From positions 248,001 to 312,000 of the forward strand of contig NZ_KB907789.1 in NCBI RefSeq assembly GCF_000382205.1: a DNA stretch of 64,000 nt, in the 5' to 3' direction. Made by a program: the position numbers and the translations under genes. The stretch comes from Dyadobacter beijingensis DSM 21582 (GTDB lineage Bacteria > Bacteroidota > Bacteroidia > Cytophagales > Spirosomataceae). Of this stretch, positions 32,516 to 40,636 are shown in pieces. Position 1 is the stretch's first letter. Each line of letters opens with the position of its first letter. The notes under the pieces are model-generated. The model saw only the letters and a program-made list of their open reading frames with translations. It searched no databases and was not told where the DNA came from.

Positions 32516-33712
32516 TCAGAATTTGTAAATGAATGCCAGGCCGAATGTGGTTTGGCTGCTTTTGGTCCATTTGCCGTCCGAATCCTCGAATTGCTGCGCT
32601 TCACCGCCGCTTTGCTTAGGATATGCGTCCAGGCGGAACTCAGGTTTTACGAGGATGTGACCGTCGGCGAGGTTGATGTTACCAGTCAATGTAACCGAGT
32701 TTACTTTGGTACCTGTACCTGCGGGCGTCAGCAAACCGCGTACTCCTTTATCATTGTTGAAATATTCGTAACGCGCTCCGATTCCGAAGTTGTCAGTAAT
32801 AGCGGTGTTGGCATACACGGCAAAGCCACCCCACGATTCGCTGTCAACAGGGCCACCTGCGCCCTGGTAATCCCCTTTTTGTGATCCGTACGCGGCGTTC
32901 AGACCCAACAGGAATTTCTCGGTCACCTGGAAGCTGGTGGTAAGGTCGAATACCTGGTAGAAACCGTCCGGCTGCTTACCCAGTGAATCCGTATTTGCCT
33001 CGTTGCTTCCGATGTAGTTCAGGTAAACGTTCCAGTTTTCTACCGGCTTGAAATACAACTGGCTGATAATGCCTTTCGCGCGGTTGTTGTCACCCAGTCC
33101 ATCCACATTGTTCACCACACCTACCATTAACGACGCCTTGTCGGAGAATGCGTAGGTCGCTTTCAGACCGGCGTGGTAGAATGGTCCGTTGTTGAACAGG
33201 TTGGAGAGCGAGTAGTTGAAGTTGGCCGGTGCGTCGATCACTTCGTACCCGATATGCGTACCGAATTGTCCCGCTGTCATCGAGAACTTGTCGGTAAACT
33301 TGTATGTAAAGTATGCTTGCTTGATCGCCAGCGCAGTGCTGAACAGTGCGTTACCGTAGTTACCCATGTTGGCGTTAGGACCGAATGTAAGGTCCACGAC
33401 CGCTTCCGATTTCGCGTTGGTATAGGCTACTTTCGCTTGTACGAGACCGAGCGAAAACTGCCCCGACTTCTGGTCGAACACGCGTGCGTTGGTGGCACCC
33501 ATGTTCGAGCGCGATGCGGGTTTGTTGAAATTAGCCATGTAATAGGAATCCAGGTAGCCCGAGAATGCGAATGCTCCTTTTGCCTCCTCCTCGTCCTTAG
33601 CTTCCGTTACCACCGCAGTATCCGCCTTCACCGCCTTTTTATCTTCTTCCGACTTCGCAAAACCCAAAAAAGGAACCATCAAAGATAATACTGTGCAATA
33701 GACTTTTTTCAT
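32516..33712 (-). CDS. outer-membrane porin (BBP2-type beta barrel)
   Basis: A 398-residue protein with signal peptide (cleavage after LGFAK region), a short acidic/Lys linker and then repeated amphipathic strands: FSGYLDSYYMANFN at the first strand, AYFTYKFTDKFSMTAGQFGTHIGYE in the middle, and a C-terminal aromatic end TFGLAFIYKF typical of outer-membrane barrels. It resembles the putative beta-barrel porin-2 family. It precedes amt on the same strand, so it may let ammonium or a nitrogen compound cross the outer membrane. Substrate is inferred from context only. Confidence 0.82.
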   Translation of the reverse strand: MKKVYCTVLSLMVPFLGFAKSEEDKKAVKADTAVVTEAKDEEEAKGAFAFSGYLDSYYMANFNKPASRSNMGATNARVFDQKSGQFSLGLVQAKVAYTNAKSEAVVDLTFGPNANMGNYGNALFSTALAIKQAYFTYKFTDKFSMTAGQFGTHIGYEVIDAPANFNYSLSNLFNNGPFYHAGLKATYAFSDKASLMVGVVNNVDGLGDNNRAKGIISQLYFKPVENWNVYLNYIGSNEANTDSLGKQPDGFYQVFDLTTSFQVTEKFLLGLNAAYGSQKGDYQGAGGPVDSESWGGFAVYANTAITDNFGIGARYEYFNNDKGVRGLLTPAGTGTKVNSVTLTGNINLADGHILVKPEFRLDAYPKQSGGEAQQFEDSDGKWTKSSQTTFGLAFIYKF

Positions 33713-33761
33713 AATTATATTCTGTTTAAGTTAATATTACTCTCCGGCTGCATTACTGGAT

Positions 33762-33792
33762 CAAATATTGTACTTAAATTATATTTATCAAA
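33762..33792 (-). promoter_or_regulatory. Bacteroidota-type promoter of the porin-amt pair
   Basis: Read on the minus strand: TTTG (33792-33789), exactly 19 bases, then AATATTTG (33769-33762), one mismatch to TAnnTTTG. Transcription would begin near 33755, about 43 bases before the porin start. Confidence 0.65.
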
Positions 33793-34004
33793 TAATCTAA
33801 GTGAAATTTATATCAAAAAATCCAATTTTCTGATTTTTATCATGTTTTTTATCGTTTTTGAAACACAAAAACATCCAAAATGCATTTTTTACGGAAAATC
33901 GAATATTCTGCATAACCTTCACAAAACAGAATTTTCTTTAAAAGCAAGCATTGCAATTATTAAGAAATTTTATTATTATAATGACATTTCCAGAACCGAA
34001 AGGG

Positions 34005-34033
34005 CACAAAAAAAGCCTGCTGTTGAGCAGGCT
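34005..34033 (-). terminator. intrinsic terminator after ferredoxin gene
   Basis: On the minus strand AAGCCTGCT and AGCAGGCTT form a perfect stem around CAAC, followed by a seven-base T-run. Confidence 0.88.
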
Positions 34034-34058
34034 TCGCGTTTTTTATGTTCAGCAGGTT

Positions 34059-34406
34059 TTATTCACCATGCATCCATGCTTTTTTAGCAAGCAAAGTTTC
34101 TTCTTCTTCCTCGTTGTCGGGATCAGGCACACAGCAATCGACCGGACAAACCGCAGCACACTGTGGCTCTTCATGGAAGCCAACGCACTCGGTACATTTA
34201 TCTGTAACTATATAGTAAAATTCGTCTGAAACGGGGGACTGCTTTTCTTTGCCGCTTACGATCGTGCCGTCACCGAAGTCCACCTCATCTAAACTAGTTC
34301 CATCTCCCCAAGTCCATTCTACACCTCCCTCATAAATTGCTGTATTCGGGCATTCTGGCTCACACGCCCCACAATTTATGCATTCATCGGTTATCATTAT
34401 AGCCAT
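34059..34406 (-). CDS. 4Fe-4S dicluster ferredoxin
   Basis: A 115-residue ferredoxin with two cluster motifs: CINCGACEPECP near the start and CTECVGFHEEPQCAAVCP in the second half, separated by a ~45-residue acidic insert, and an acidic C-terminus. It would carry electrons in the cytoplasm. It is divergent from the acyl-CoA reductase gene, an arrangement that I recall from other Bacteroidota and that may imply a shared reductive pathway. A consensus promoter and a terminator frame the gene, so it is likely monocistronic. Confidence 0.92.
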   Translation of the reverse strand: MAIMITDECINCGACEPECPNTAIYEGGVEWTWGDGTSLDEVDFGDGTIVSGKEKQSPVSDEFYYIVTDKCTECVGFHEEPQCAAVCPVDCCVPDPDNEEEEETLLAKKAWMHGE

Positions 34407-34453
34407 AGTCGCCGGATTGTTTATATTTGTTGCTATTCTTCTGTATTGGGTAA

Positions 34454-34483
34454 CAAATATAACTATTTATAGTTTCCCAACAA
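34454..34483 (-). promoter_or_regulatory. Bacteroidota-type promoter of the ferredoxin gene
   Basis: Read on the minus strand: TTG (34483-34481), 19 bases, then TATATTTG (34461-34454), a full match to TAnnTTTG. The leader to the ATG at 34406 is about 41 bases. Confidence 0.65.
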
Positions 34484-34535
34484 TCAGAAAAATAAAAACG
34501 GCACTTGCCATTAAACTTTTTAGAGTCAGAGTAGA

Positions 34536-35561
34536 ATGATATCAAGAATTCGGAGGATAAATGCATTCGTCCGTCTGGGCCGGTTCATCGGCGACGCGGC
34601 AAACGAGGAAACGATCGCGGAATGGGTAGCTGGCGCCAAAAGCAGGAACAACTGGTTTACACCCGCCAACGTGCGCCTGTCGCTGAACGCCATCTCCGAA
34701 CAATACTTAAATGAAGAAAAGCTCACAGCCTGGGCCGAAAGCTATCCCGAACCGGCCCATTCGCGCAAAATAGGCGTGGTAATGGCCGGCAACATCCCGG
34801 CGGTGGGTTTCCATGACGCGCTTTGCGTGCTCATCAGCGGCCACACGCTGCTCGCCAAACCCAGCTCCGACGACCCCCTGCTCATCCGCGCGCTATTAAC
34901 ACAGCTTACCGAGATCGAGCCGGAGTTTAAGGAATACATACAGTTCGTCGAGAGATTGAACGATTCCGATGCCTACATTGCTACCGGGAGCGACAATACG
35001 GCGCGGTATTTCCATTACTATTTTGCCAAAAAGCCTAACATTATACGCAGGAACCGAACATCGGTAGCGGCGCTCACGGGCACAGAAACGCACGAGGAAC
35101 TCAGGGCGTTAGGCAACGACATCCTTCAATATTTCGGGCTCGGCTGCCGGAACGTATCGAAAATATTCGTACCGGCGGGATATGATTTTACCGGGTTTTA
35201 CGAGTCGGTCGAGGAAATGTCTCCCGATTACCTGAACCACCACAAGTATTTCAACAATTACGAGTACAATAAATCCATTTACCTCGTCAACCGCGTGGCG
35301 CATTCGGACAACGGCTTCCTGCTGGCGACCGAAAGCGAGGCGCTCGTGTCGCCGATCAGCGTGCTGCATTACCAGCATTACGAGTCGGTCGAACAATTGA
35401 AAGCTTTGTTGGGGGATTCGGCGGAAAAGATCCAGTGCATCGTAGCAAAACCCGAAATGCACATCGCAGGCGCATTGCCTTTGGGCGGTGCACAAGTCCC
35501 CGGCCTCTCCGATTACGCCGACGGGATCGATACGATGGAGTTCCTTTCGAATATCGCTTAG
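34536..35561 (+). CDS. acyl-CoA reductase (LuxC-like)
   Basis: A 341-residue member of the aldehyde-dehydrogenase superfamily resembling LuxC acyl-CoA reductases, which reduce activated fatty acids to aldehydes. Landmarks are IGVVMAGNIPAVGFHDAL (nucleotide-binding start), YIATGSDNTARYFHYYF, and FGLGCRNVSKIFVP with the putative catalytic Cys. There is no luciferase, so a role in fatty aldehyde or lipid metabolism is likely. It is divergent from a ferredoxin and overlaps the convergent esterase gene by four bases. Confidence 0.85.
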   Translation: MISRIRRINAFVRLGRFIGDAANEETIAEWVAGAKSRNNWFTPANVRLSLNAISEQYLNEEKLTAWAESYPEPAHSRKIGVVMAGNIPAVGFHDALCVLISGHTLLAKPSSDDPLLIRALLTQLTEIEPEFKEYIQFVERLNDSDAYIATGSDNTARYFHYYFAKKPNIIRRNRTSVAALTGTETHEELRALGNDILQYFGLGCRNVSKIFVPAGYDFTGFYESVEEMSPDYLNHHKYFNNYEYNKSIYLVNRVAHSDNGFLLATESEALVSPISVLHYQHYESVEQLKALLGDSAEKIQCIVAKPEMHIAGALPLGGAQVPGLSDYADGIDTMEFLSNIA

Positions 35562-36346
35562 CCTTTCCGCATTCTTCCCGATGCCCATTCCAGGAAATCG
35601 GGAAGGATTTTAGCCCAGGTTTCGGGGTTATGCATGCCCTCTTCCACTTCCACATACCGGATTTCCCGGCCCCAGCGATATCCTTTTCTTTCCAGCTCCG
35701 CAACGCATTCGAGCGTGTCCTGAATGGAATCGATCACCCCGTCGCCGTCGCGGTCGTCGTATTCGTCCCAGGTACCGCATTGAAACCAGAACCGCAAATC
35801 CGGATTGCCCTCCGATTCCCGTATCCTGCGATGCATAATGCGGTCCGATTCGTCATACCCTGCGTCCAGCGCCTTTTGCCGCCACCACAACGAGCCCGAG
35901 AAAACGCCCGCCTGCGAAAACACCCCGGGATGGTGCCAAACCGCGTCCAGCGCCATCAGCCCGCCGAGCGAGCAACCGGCGTAGGTAATGCCTTTGGAGC
36001 GTGTGTGATAATGGTTTGATAAATAAGGGATCAATTCTCTCAATACGAAGTCGGTAGTAAGGCCCGCCTTGTCTCCCCTGCCCGCGTAGTCGGGCTGATG
36101 GGCGGTCCCGTACTCTTGTACACGCCTGCCATCCGCGTGGATGCCCGCGATCACGCAAGGCACCAGTTTCCCCGATTGCTGCAATGCGGCCGCGGTAGCA
36201 GTCATTTGCAGTGCTTCGAAATCCTGTCCATCATTGAAAAGAACCAATGGATAAGTATTAGAATGCGCGAAACCGGCCGGCAGCAACACGGTCACGGTCA
36301 CTTCCCTGCTCAGAAAAGCGGAATAGAGGACGATATTTTCGGGCAT
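35558..36346 (-). CDS. alpha/beta-hydrolase esterase (enterochelin-esterase/antigen-85 type)
   Basis: About 262 residues from the ATG at 36346; a GTG at 36376 would add ten. The fold is the PF00756 esterase: YPLVLFNDGQDF strand, nucleophile Ser in YAGCSLGGLMAL, acid in the CGTWDEYDDRDGDGVIDS region (which also looks like a calcium-type Asp loop), and His in EGMHNPETW. It has no signal peptide. It is divergent from the second, smaller esterase and next to the amidoligase cluster, so it may release or trim that product. Substrate unknown. Confidence 0.82.
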   Translation of the reverse strand: MPENIVLYSAFLSREVTVTVLLPAGFAHSNTYPLVLFNDGQDFEALQMTATAAALQQSGKLVPCVIAGIHADGRRVQEYGTAHQPDYAGRGDKAGLTTDFVLRELIPYLSNHYHTRSKGITYAGCSLGGLMALDAVWHHPGVFSQAGVFSGSLWWRQKALDAGYDESDRIMHRRIRESEGNPDLRFWFQCGTWDEYDDRDGDGVIDSIQDTLECVAELERKGYRWGREIRYVEVEEGMHNPETWAKILPDFLEWASGRMRKG

Positions 36347-36478
36347 TACTTTGAAGAAGGAAGCGGCTGAACTCACTGCAAATGACGACTACGGATGGAA
36401 ATAAAACCCGAAAGTTAATAATTTGCTTCCTATGATTTGTTTTGTATATTTCATTTATCAACTATAAACCGTCTTTGT

Positions 36479-37192
36479 TTGGAAGAGAAGCATATTAAAT
36501 ACTATTCTCATCATCTCGACAAGGAAGTGGAGATGCTTGTGTTCGGCAACTGGGGCTACCCTATCCTGCTTTTCCCCACCACGCTGGGCCACTACTACCA
36601 GGCCAAGGATATGGGACTGATCGAATCCGTGCGCTGGCTGGTGGAGTCGGGCAAATACAAGATCTACTGCGTGGATACCATCGACGCCGACTCCTGGTAC
36701 GGAAAGCATCTCAATCCCGAATACCGCGTGCTGAACCACATTCAGTACGACAAATTCCTGAACAACGAGCTCGTACCATATATAAAAAATGAATGCCATG
36801 TAGGCAAGATCGGCGTGGCCGGTTGCAGCTTCGGCGGCTTTCACGCAGCGAACTTTGCATTCCGCCACCCCGACCAGGTCGCATACCTGCTCAGCATGAG
36901 CGGCGCATTCGATATCCGCGGGTTTCTGAGCGGCTACTACGACGATTCGGTATATTTCAATAACCCCGTCGACTTCATGCCCAACGAACAGGGTTGGCGC
37001 TACGGGCACATGAAAATCGTCCTCGGCACTTCCGACTGGGACATATGCCTGGACAGTAACCTGCGCATGTCGGGCATCCTGAACAATAACGGCATCGAAC
37101 ACTGGCTCGACATCCGCGGCTGGGAGAAGCACGACTGGCCGCTCTGGAAGAAAATGTTCCCCGACTACCTCTCGCGCCTTGTTTTGCAATAA
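36479..37192 (+). CDS. esterase family protein of the amidoligase cluster
   Basis: About 237 residues, starting most likely at TTG 36479 (residues EEKHIKYYSHHLDKEVEML follow the family pattern); an in-frame TTG at 36437 would add 14 residues. It is an alpha/beta hydrolase: FGNWGYPILLFPTTLGHYYQ, nucleophile Ser in VAGCSFGGFHAANFAF, Asp in GTSDWDICLDSN and His in WEKHDWPLW. It lies 26 bases before the ATP-grasp gene. Esterases of this type regularly accompany ATP-grasp/GCS2 ligases, but the bond cut is unknown. Confidence 0.82.
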   Translation: MEEKHIKYYSHHLDKEVEMLVFGNWGYPILLFPTTLGHYYQAKDMGLIESVRWLVESGKYKIYCVDTIDADSWYGKHLNPEYRVLNHIQYDKFLNNELVPYIKNECHVGKIGVAGCSFGGFHAANFAFRHPDQVAYLLSMSGAFDIRGFLSGYYDDSVYFNNPVDFMPNEQGWRYGHMKIVLGTSDWDICLDSNLRMSGILNNNGIEHWLDIRGWEKHDWPLWKKMFPDYLSRLVLQ

Positions 37193-37218
37193 CCACGAAC
37201 ACAACTCAAAACCTGAAT

Positions 37219-38538
37219 ATGAAAAAGATTGGAATCCTGTTCGGAATGGAAAATACCTTCCCGAACGCGTTTATCGAAAGAGTCAACAGCAAAGGTGAGG
37301 ACGGCATTATCGCAGAGGCCGTCACCATCGATAAAGTCATACAAGCCGCGCCCAGCGAATACGCCGTGATCATCGACCGCATTTCGCAGGATGTGCCGTT
37401 TTATCGCTCCTACCTCAAAAATGCCGCATTGGCCGGCACGGCAGTGATCAACAACCCGTTCTGGTGGAGTGCCGACGAGAAGTTTTTCAATAACGCATTG
37501 GCTGAGCAAATAGGCGTACCGGTACCAAAAACGGTATTGCTGCCGTCCAAACAACGTCCCGAAAACACGACGGAAACCTCGTTCCGTAACCTGGCATTCC
37601 CGATGGCCTGGGAAGAGATATTTCAATATGTGGGCTTCCCCGCCTACATGAAGCCGCACGACGGCGGCGGCTGGAAGAGCGTGTACCGCGTTGTGAACCC
37701 CCAGGATATGTGGATCAAACATGAGGAAACAGGCCAGCTGGTGATGATGTTGCAGGAAGAAATCGTGTTTGACGACTATGTGCGCTGCTACTGCATCGGC
37801 CAGAAAGACGTACTGGTAATGCCTTACGAACCCCGTAACCCGCACCATTTGCGCTATGCAGCCGATCTGAAAGCGCAGGGCGAAGAGCGCGAAAAGCTGC
37901 TGGAAACGATTAAGGACTATACATTAAAACTGAATGTCGCGCTGGGCTACGACTTCAATACCGTGGAGTTTGCCGTACGCGACGGCATACCTTACGCGAT
38001 CGATTTCTGCAACCCGGCTCCGGACGCCGATATTTACTCGGTAGGCCGGGATAATTTCGAATGGGTGGTGGAAGCGGCGGCGAATATGGCCATTGAACGG
38101 GCCAAAAAGCAGGTCGCAGGGCAGATTAACCTTACCTGGGGCACATTTGTGAGCCAGGCAGTGAACGGCATATCGGCACCCGCCGCCTCACCGGCGATCC
38201 CTTCGGCAGAACCGGCAGCCGCGCCCGCGCCCGAAAAAGCCCCGAAAGCAGCCAAGCCGGCCGCTTCAAAACCAGCGCCAGCGAAAGCAGCGGCCGGAAA
38301 AGCGGCCAAACCCACCAAGACCGAAACGCCCGCGAAGCCCGCCAAAACTGCCGACACCACGCCTTCCGCAACGGAAGTGAAAGTCAAAGCGTCGGTTCCG
38401 AAAAAGCCGGCGAAATCGCTCGGTGCAATCGCGACCGAACCGATCCCAGTGGCTGAACCTGCGGAGCCCAAAGTACCCACTACCAAGGCTGCGGCAACGA
38501 AAGCGCCGGCCAAAAACTCCAAATTGAAGAAATCCTGA
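37219..38538 (+). CDS. ATP-grasp ligase with Ala/Lys/Pro-rich C-terminal tail
   Basis: A 439-residue protein. Residues 1-317 form a RimK/D-Ala-D-Ala-ligase-like ATP-grasp enzyme: pre-grasp MKKIGILFGMENTFP, Gly-rich loop YMKPHDGGGWKSVYR, and metal-binding NTVEFAVRDGIPYAIDFCNP. It would activate a carboxylate with ATP and join it to an amine. Residues 318-439 are low-complexity Ala, Lys and Pro (AAKPAASKPAPAKAA style), like histone H1 or bacterial AKP tails. It lies between an esterase (26 bases upstream) and a GCS2 ligase (32 bases downstream). Confidence 0.85.
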   Translation: MKKIGILFGMENTFPNAFIERVNSKGEDGIIAEAVTIDKVIQAAPSEYAVIIDRISQDVPFYRSYLKNAALAGTAVINNPFWWSADEKFFNNALAEQIGVPVPKTVLLPSKQRPENTTETSFRNLAFPMAWEEIFQYVGFPAYMKPHDGGGWKSVYRVVNPQDMWIKHEETGQLVMMLQEEIVFDDYVRCYCIGQKDVLVMPYEPRNPHHLRYAADLKAQGEEREKLLETIKDYTLKLNVALGYDFNTVEFAVRDGIPYAIDFCNPAPDADIYSVGRDNFEWVVEAAANMAIERAKKQVAGQINLTWGTFVSQAVNGISAPAASPAIPSAEPAAAPAPEKAPKAAKPAASKPAPAKAAAGKAAKPTKTETPAKPAKTADTTPSATEVKVKASVPKKPAKSLGAIATEPIPVAEPAEPKVPTTKAAATKAPAKNSKLKKS

Positions 38539-38570
38539 CCAACTAACTAAAATTCAGCCGCCTTTGCATT

Positions 38571-39668
38571 ATGGCAACATTCACCCTGGGAATTGAAGAA
38601 GAGTTTCAGACCATCGACCCCGTTACACGAAACCTGCGGTCGCATATGTCAAAGCTGGTTGAAGACGGCAAGATTACATTGAAAGAGCGCGTGAAGGCGG
38701 AAATGCACCAGGCGGTGGTGGAAGTGGGCACGAATATCTGCCACAATATCCGGGAAGCGCGGGAGGAAGTAACCTACCTGCGCCGCATGATCCTCGATCT
38801 GGCAGAAAAACAGGACCTGCAAGTGGCGGCAGCCGGCACGCACCCCTTCGCCGACTGGGTAGATCAGCTCATCACCGACGACCCGCGCTACGACCAGATT
38901 ATCGACGAAATGCGGGACGTCGCGCGCGGCAACCTCATTTTCGGGCTGCATGTGCACGTGGGCATCGAGAGCCGGAACGAAGGCATCCAGATCATGAATG
39001 CGGTGCGGTACTTCCTGCCGCACATTTATGCATTGTCGACCAACTCGCCGTTCTGGTGCGGGCGCAATACGGGCTTCAAATCGTACCGTTCCAAGGTATT
39101 CGACAAGTTCCCGCGCACCGGTATTCCCGATTTCTTTTCGAGCGCCGCGGAATACGACGAGTACGTGGCGCTTTTGGTCAAAACGAATTGCATCGATAAC
39201 GGGAAGAAAATCTGGTGGGACATTCGCGTGCACCCGTTTTTCAATACGATCGAGTTCCGCATGTGCGACGTGCCCATGCGTACGGACGAGACCATATGCC
39301 TGGCCGCGATCATGCAGGCACTCGTGGCCAAGATCCATAAATTGCACAGCCAAAACCTGAGCTTCCGCCCCTACCGCCGCATGCTCATCAATGAAAACAA
39401 ATGGCGCGCGGCGCGCTACGGGATCAGCAGCAAGCTCATCGACTTCGGGAAGCAGGAGGAAGTGGAATACAAAATCCTCATCCACGAGCTGCTCGAATTC
39501 ATCGACGACGTCGTGGACGAGCTGGACAGCCGGAAGGAGATCGAATACATTCACCAGATCCTTGAAATGGGCACGGGTGCCGACCGCCAGCTGGCTGTTT
39601 TCGAGGAAACGGGCAGTTTGAATGCTGTGGTAGATTATATCGTTTCGGAGACCAAAATAGGGCTTTGA
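38571..39668 (+). CDS. carboxylate-amine ligase, GCS2 / YbdK family
   Basis: A 365-residue GCS2-family enzyme, the glutamine-synthetase-fold relatives of glutamate-cysteine ligase. Key stretches: FTLGIEEEFQTIDP (metal-binding Glu), AAAGTHPFADW, GLHVHVGI (His pair) and NTIEFRMCDVPMRTDE. YbdK has weak glutamate-cysteine ligase activity in E. coli; in clusters with ATP-grasp genes these enzymes are predicted to join other amino acids. It sits between the tailed ATP-grasp gene and the amidotransferase. Confidence 0.9.
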   Translation: MATFTLGIEEEFQTIDPVTRNLRSHMSKLVEDGKITLKERVKAEMHQAVVEVGTNICHNIREAREEVTYLRRMILDLAEKQDLQVAAAGTHPFADWVDQLITDDPRYDQIIDEMRDVARGNLIFGLHVHVGIESRNEGIQIMNAVRYFLPHIYALSTNSPFWCGRNTGFKSYRSKVFDKFPRTGIPDFFSSAAEYDEYVALLVKTNCIDNGKKIWWDIRVHPFFNTIEFRMCDVPMRTDETICLAAIMQALVAKIHKLHSQNLSFRPYRRMLINENKWRAARYGISSKLIDFGKQEEVEYKILIHELLEFIDDVVDELDSRKEIEYIHQILEMGTGADRQLAVFEETGSLNAVVDYIVSETKIGL

Positions 39669-39793
39669 TTAGAATTAAATCAAACTATTGACCCAAAAAC
39701 CGAACTAATCAGGAAGGTATTTGTTTCCAATAGGTTACCCGATTCTATAACTTAAAGGTTGGTTTCACTGACACGGACCGGCCACCCACTGAA

Positions 39794-40636
39794 ATGACTA
39801 CGAATGAAAAACATTTCCGGATCGCGGTCCTGGATATGTACGACGGGCACCCGAACGAGGGGATGCGGTGCATTAAAAAGATTATCGCCGCATTTGGAGA
39901 GCAGGAAAATGTCCCTGTTGAAGTTACCGTTTTTAATGTAAGACAACAGCTCGAAGTGCCGGGAATGGACTTTGACGCCTATATTTCTACGGGCGGGCCC
40001 GGCAATCCGGCGCCGGTAGGAGAAGCCTGGGAAAAGAAATTCTTCGGATTTCTGGATAAAATACTGGCCTACAATGCCCAACGCCAGAACCGCATTAAGA
40101 AGCACCTGTTCCTGATCTGCCATTCGTTTCAAATGGCCTGCATTCATTGGGAATTGGCGGCGGTGAGCAAACGGCGGAAGACTTCATTTGGCACATTTCC
40201 GGTGCATAAAACATCGGCCGGGCGCAAAGATCCGCTCCTGAATGGATTGAGCGACCCGTTCTGGATCGTCGATTCGCGGGATTTTCAGGTAACGCAGCCC
40301 AACCGGGCCGCTTTCGACGCATTGGGTGCGAAGCTGCTCTGCCTCGAAAAAATACGTCCGCACGTGCCGCTGGAACGTGCCGTCATGGCAATCCGCTTCT
40401 CGAACGAGGTCGTCGGCACGCAGTTTCACCCTGAGGCCGACGCGGAAGGCATGCTGCGCTATTTTTTGAATGAAGATAAGAAAGAAGCCATTATCAAGGC
40501 GCACGGCGAGCAGAAGTATGGCGATATGATCGAACATTTGAACGATCCCGACAAAATTTCGATGACCGAAGCCGTCATCATCCCGGCATTTTTAAAAAAC
40601 GCATTCAACAAAACTTTCCAGCCAGCCTATGCATAA
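39794..40636 (+). CDS. class I glutamine amidotransferase-like protein
   Basis: A 280-residue protein of the GMP-synthase amidotransferase type. It has AYISTGGPGNPAP, the nucleophile region HLFLICHSFQMACIHW with Cys109, and GTQFHPEAD with His212 and Glu214, so the triad is present. The nucleophile elbow has Ser where the usual GxCxG has Gly, and the C-terminus is ~60 residues longer than the domain. It may supply ammonia or hydrolyse gamma-glutamyl amides. Its stop is overlapped by the next gene (8 bases), so these two are coupled. Confidence 0.85.
   Translation: MTTNEKHFRIAVLDMYDGHPNEGMRCIKKIIAAFGEQENVPVEVTVFNVRQQLEVPGMDFDAYISTGGPGNPAPVGEAWEKKFFGFLDKILAYNAQRQNRIKKHLFLICHSFQMACIHWELAAVSKRRKTSFGTFPVHKTSAGRKDPLLNGLSDPFWIVDSRDFQVTQPNRAAFDALGAKLLCLEKIRPHVPLERAVMAIRFSNEVVGTQFHPEADAEGMLRYFLNEDKKEAIIKAHGEQKYGDMIEHLNDPDKISMTEAVIIPAFLKNAFNKTFQPAYA

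Larger units (their letters stand above)
33713..34058. other. 346-base A/T-rich intergenic region
   Basis: Between the porin and the ferredoxin genes (both minus strand). It contains the porin promoter and the ferredoxin terminator. The rest is A/T rich; no gene was recognised. Confidence 0.6.

Noticed and set aside
37219..38538. Frameshift joining an ATP-grasp gene to an unrelated low-complexity frame
   Set aside because: The tail continues in the same frame up to a stop 32 bases before the next gene, with codon use like its neighbours, so it appears to be a real extension.
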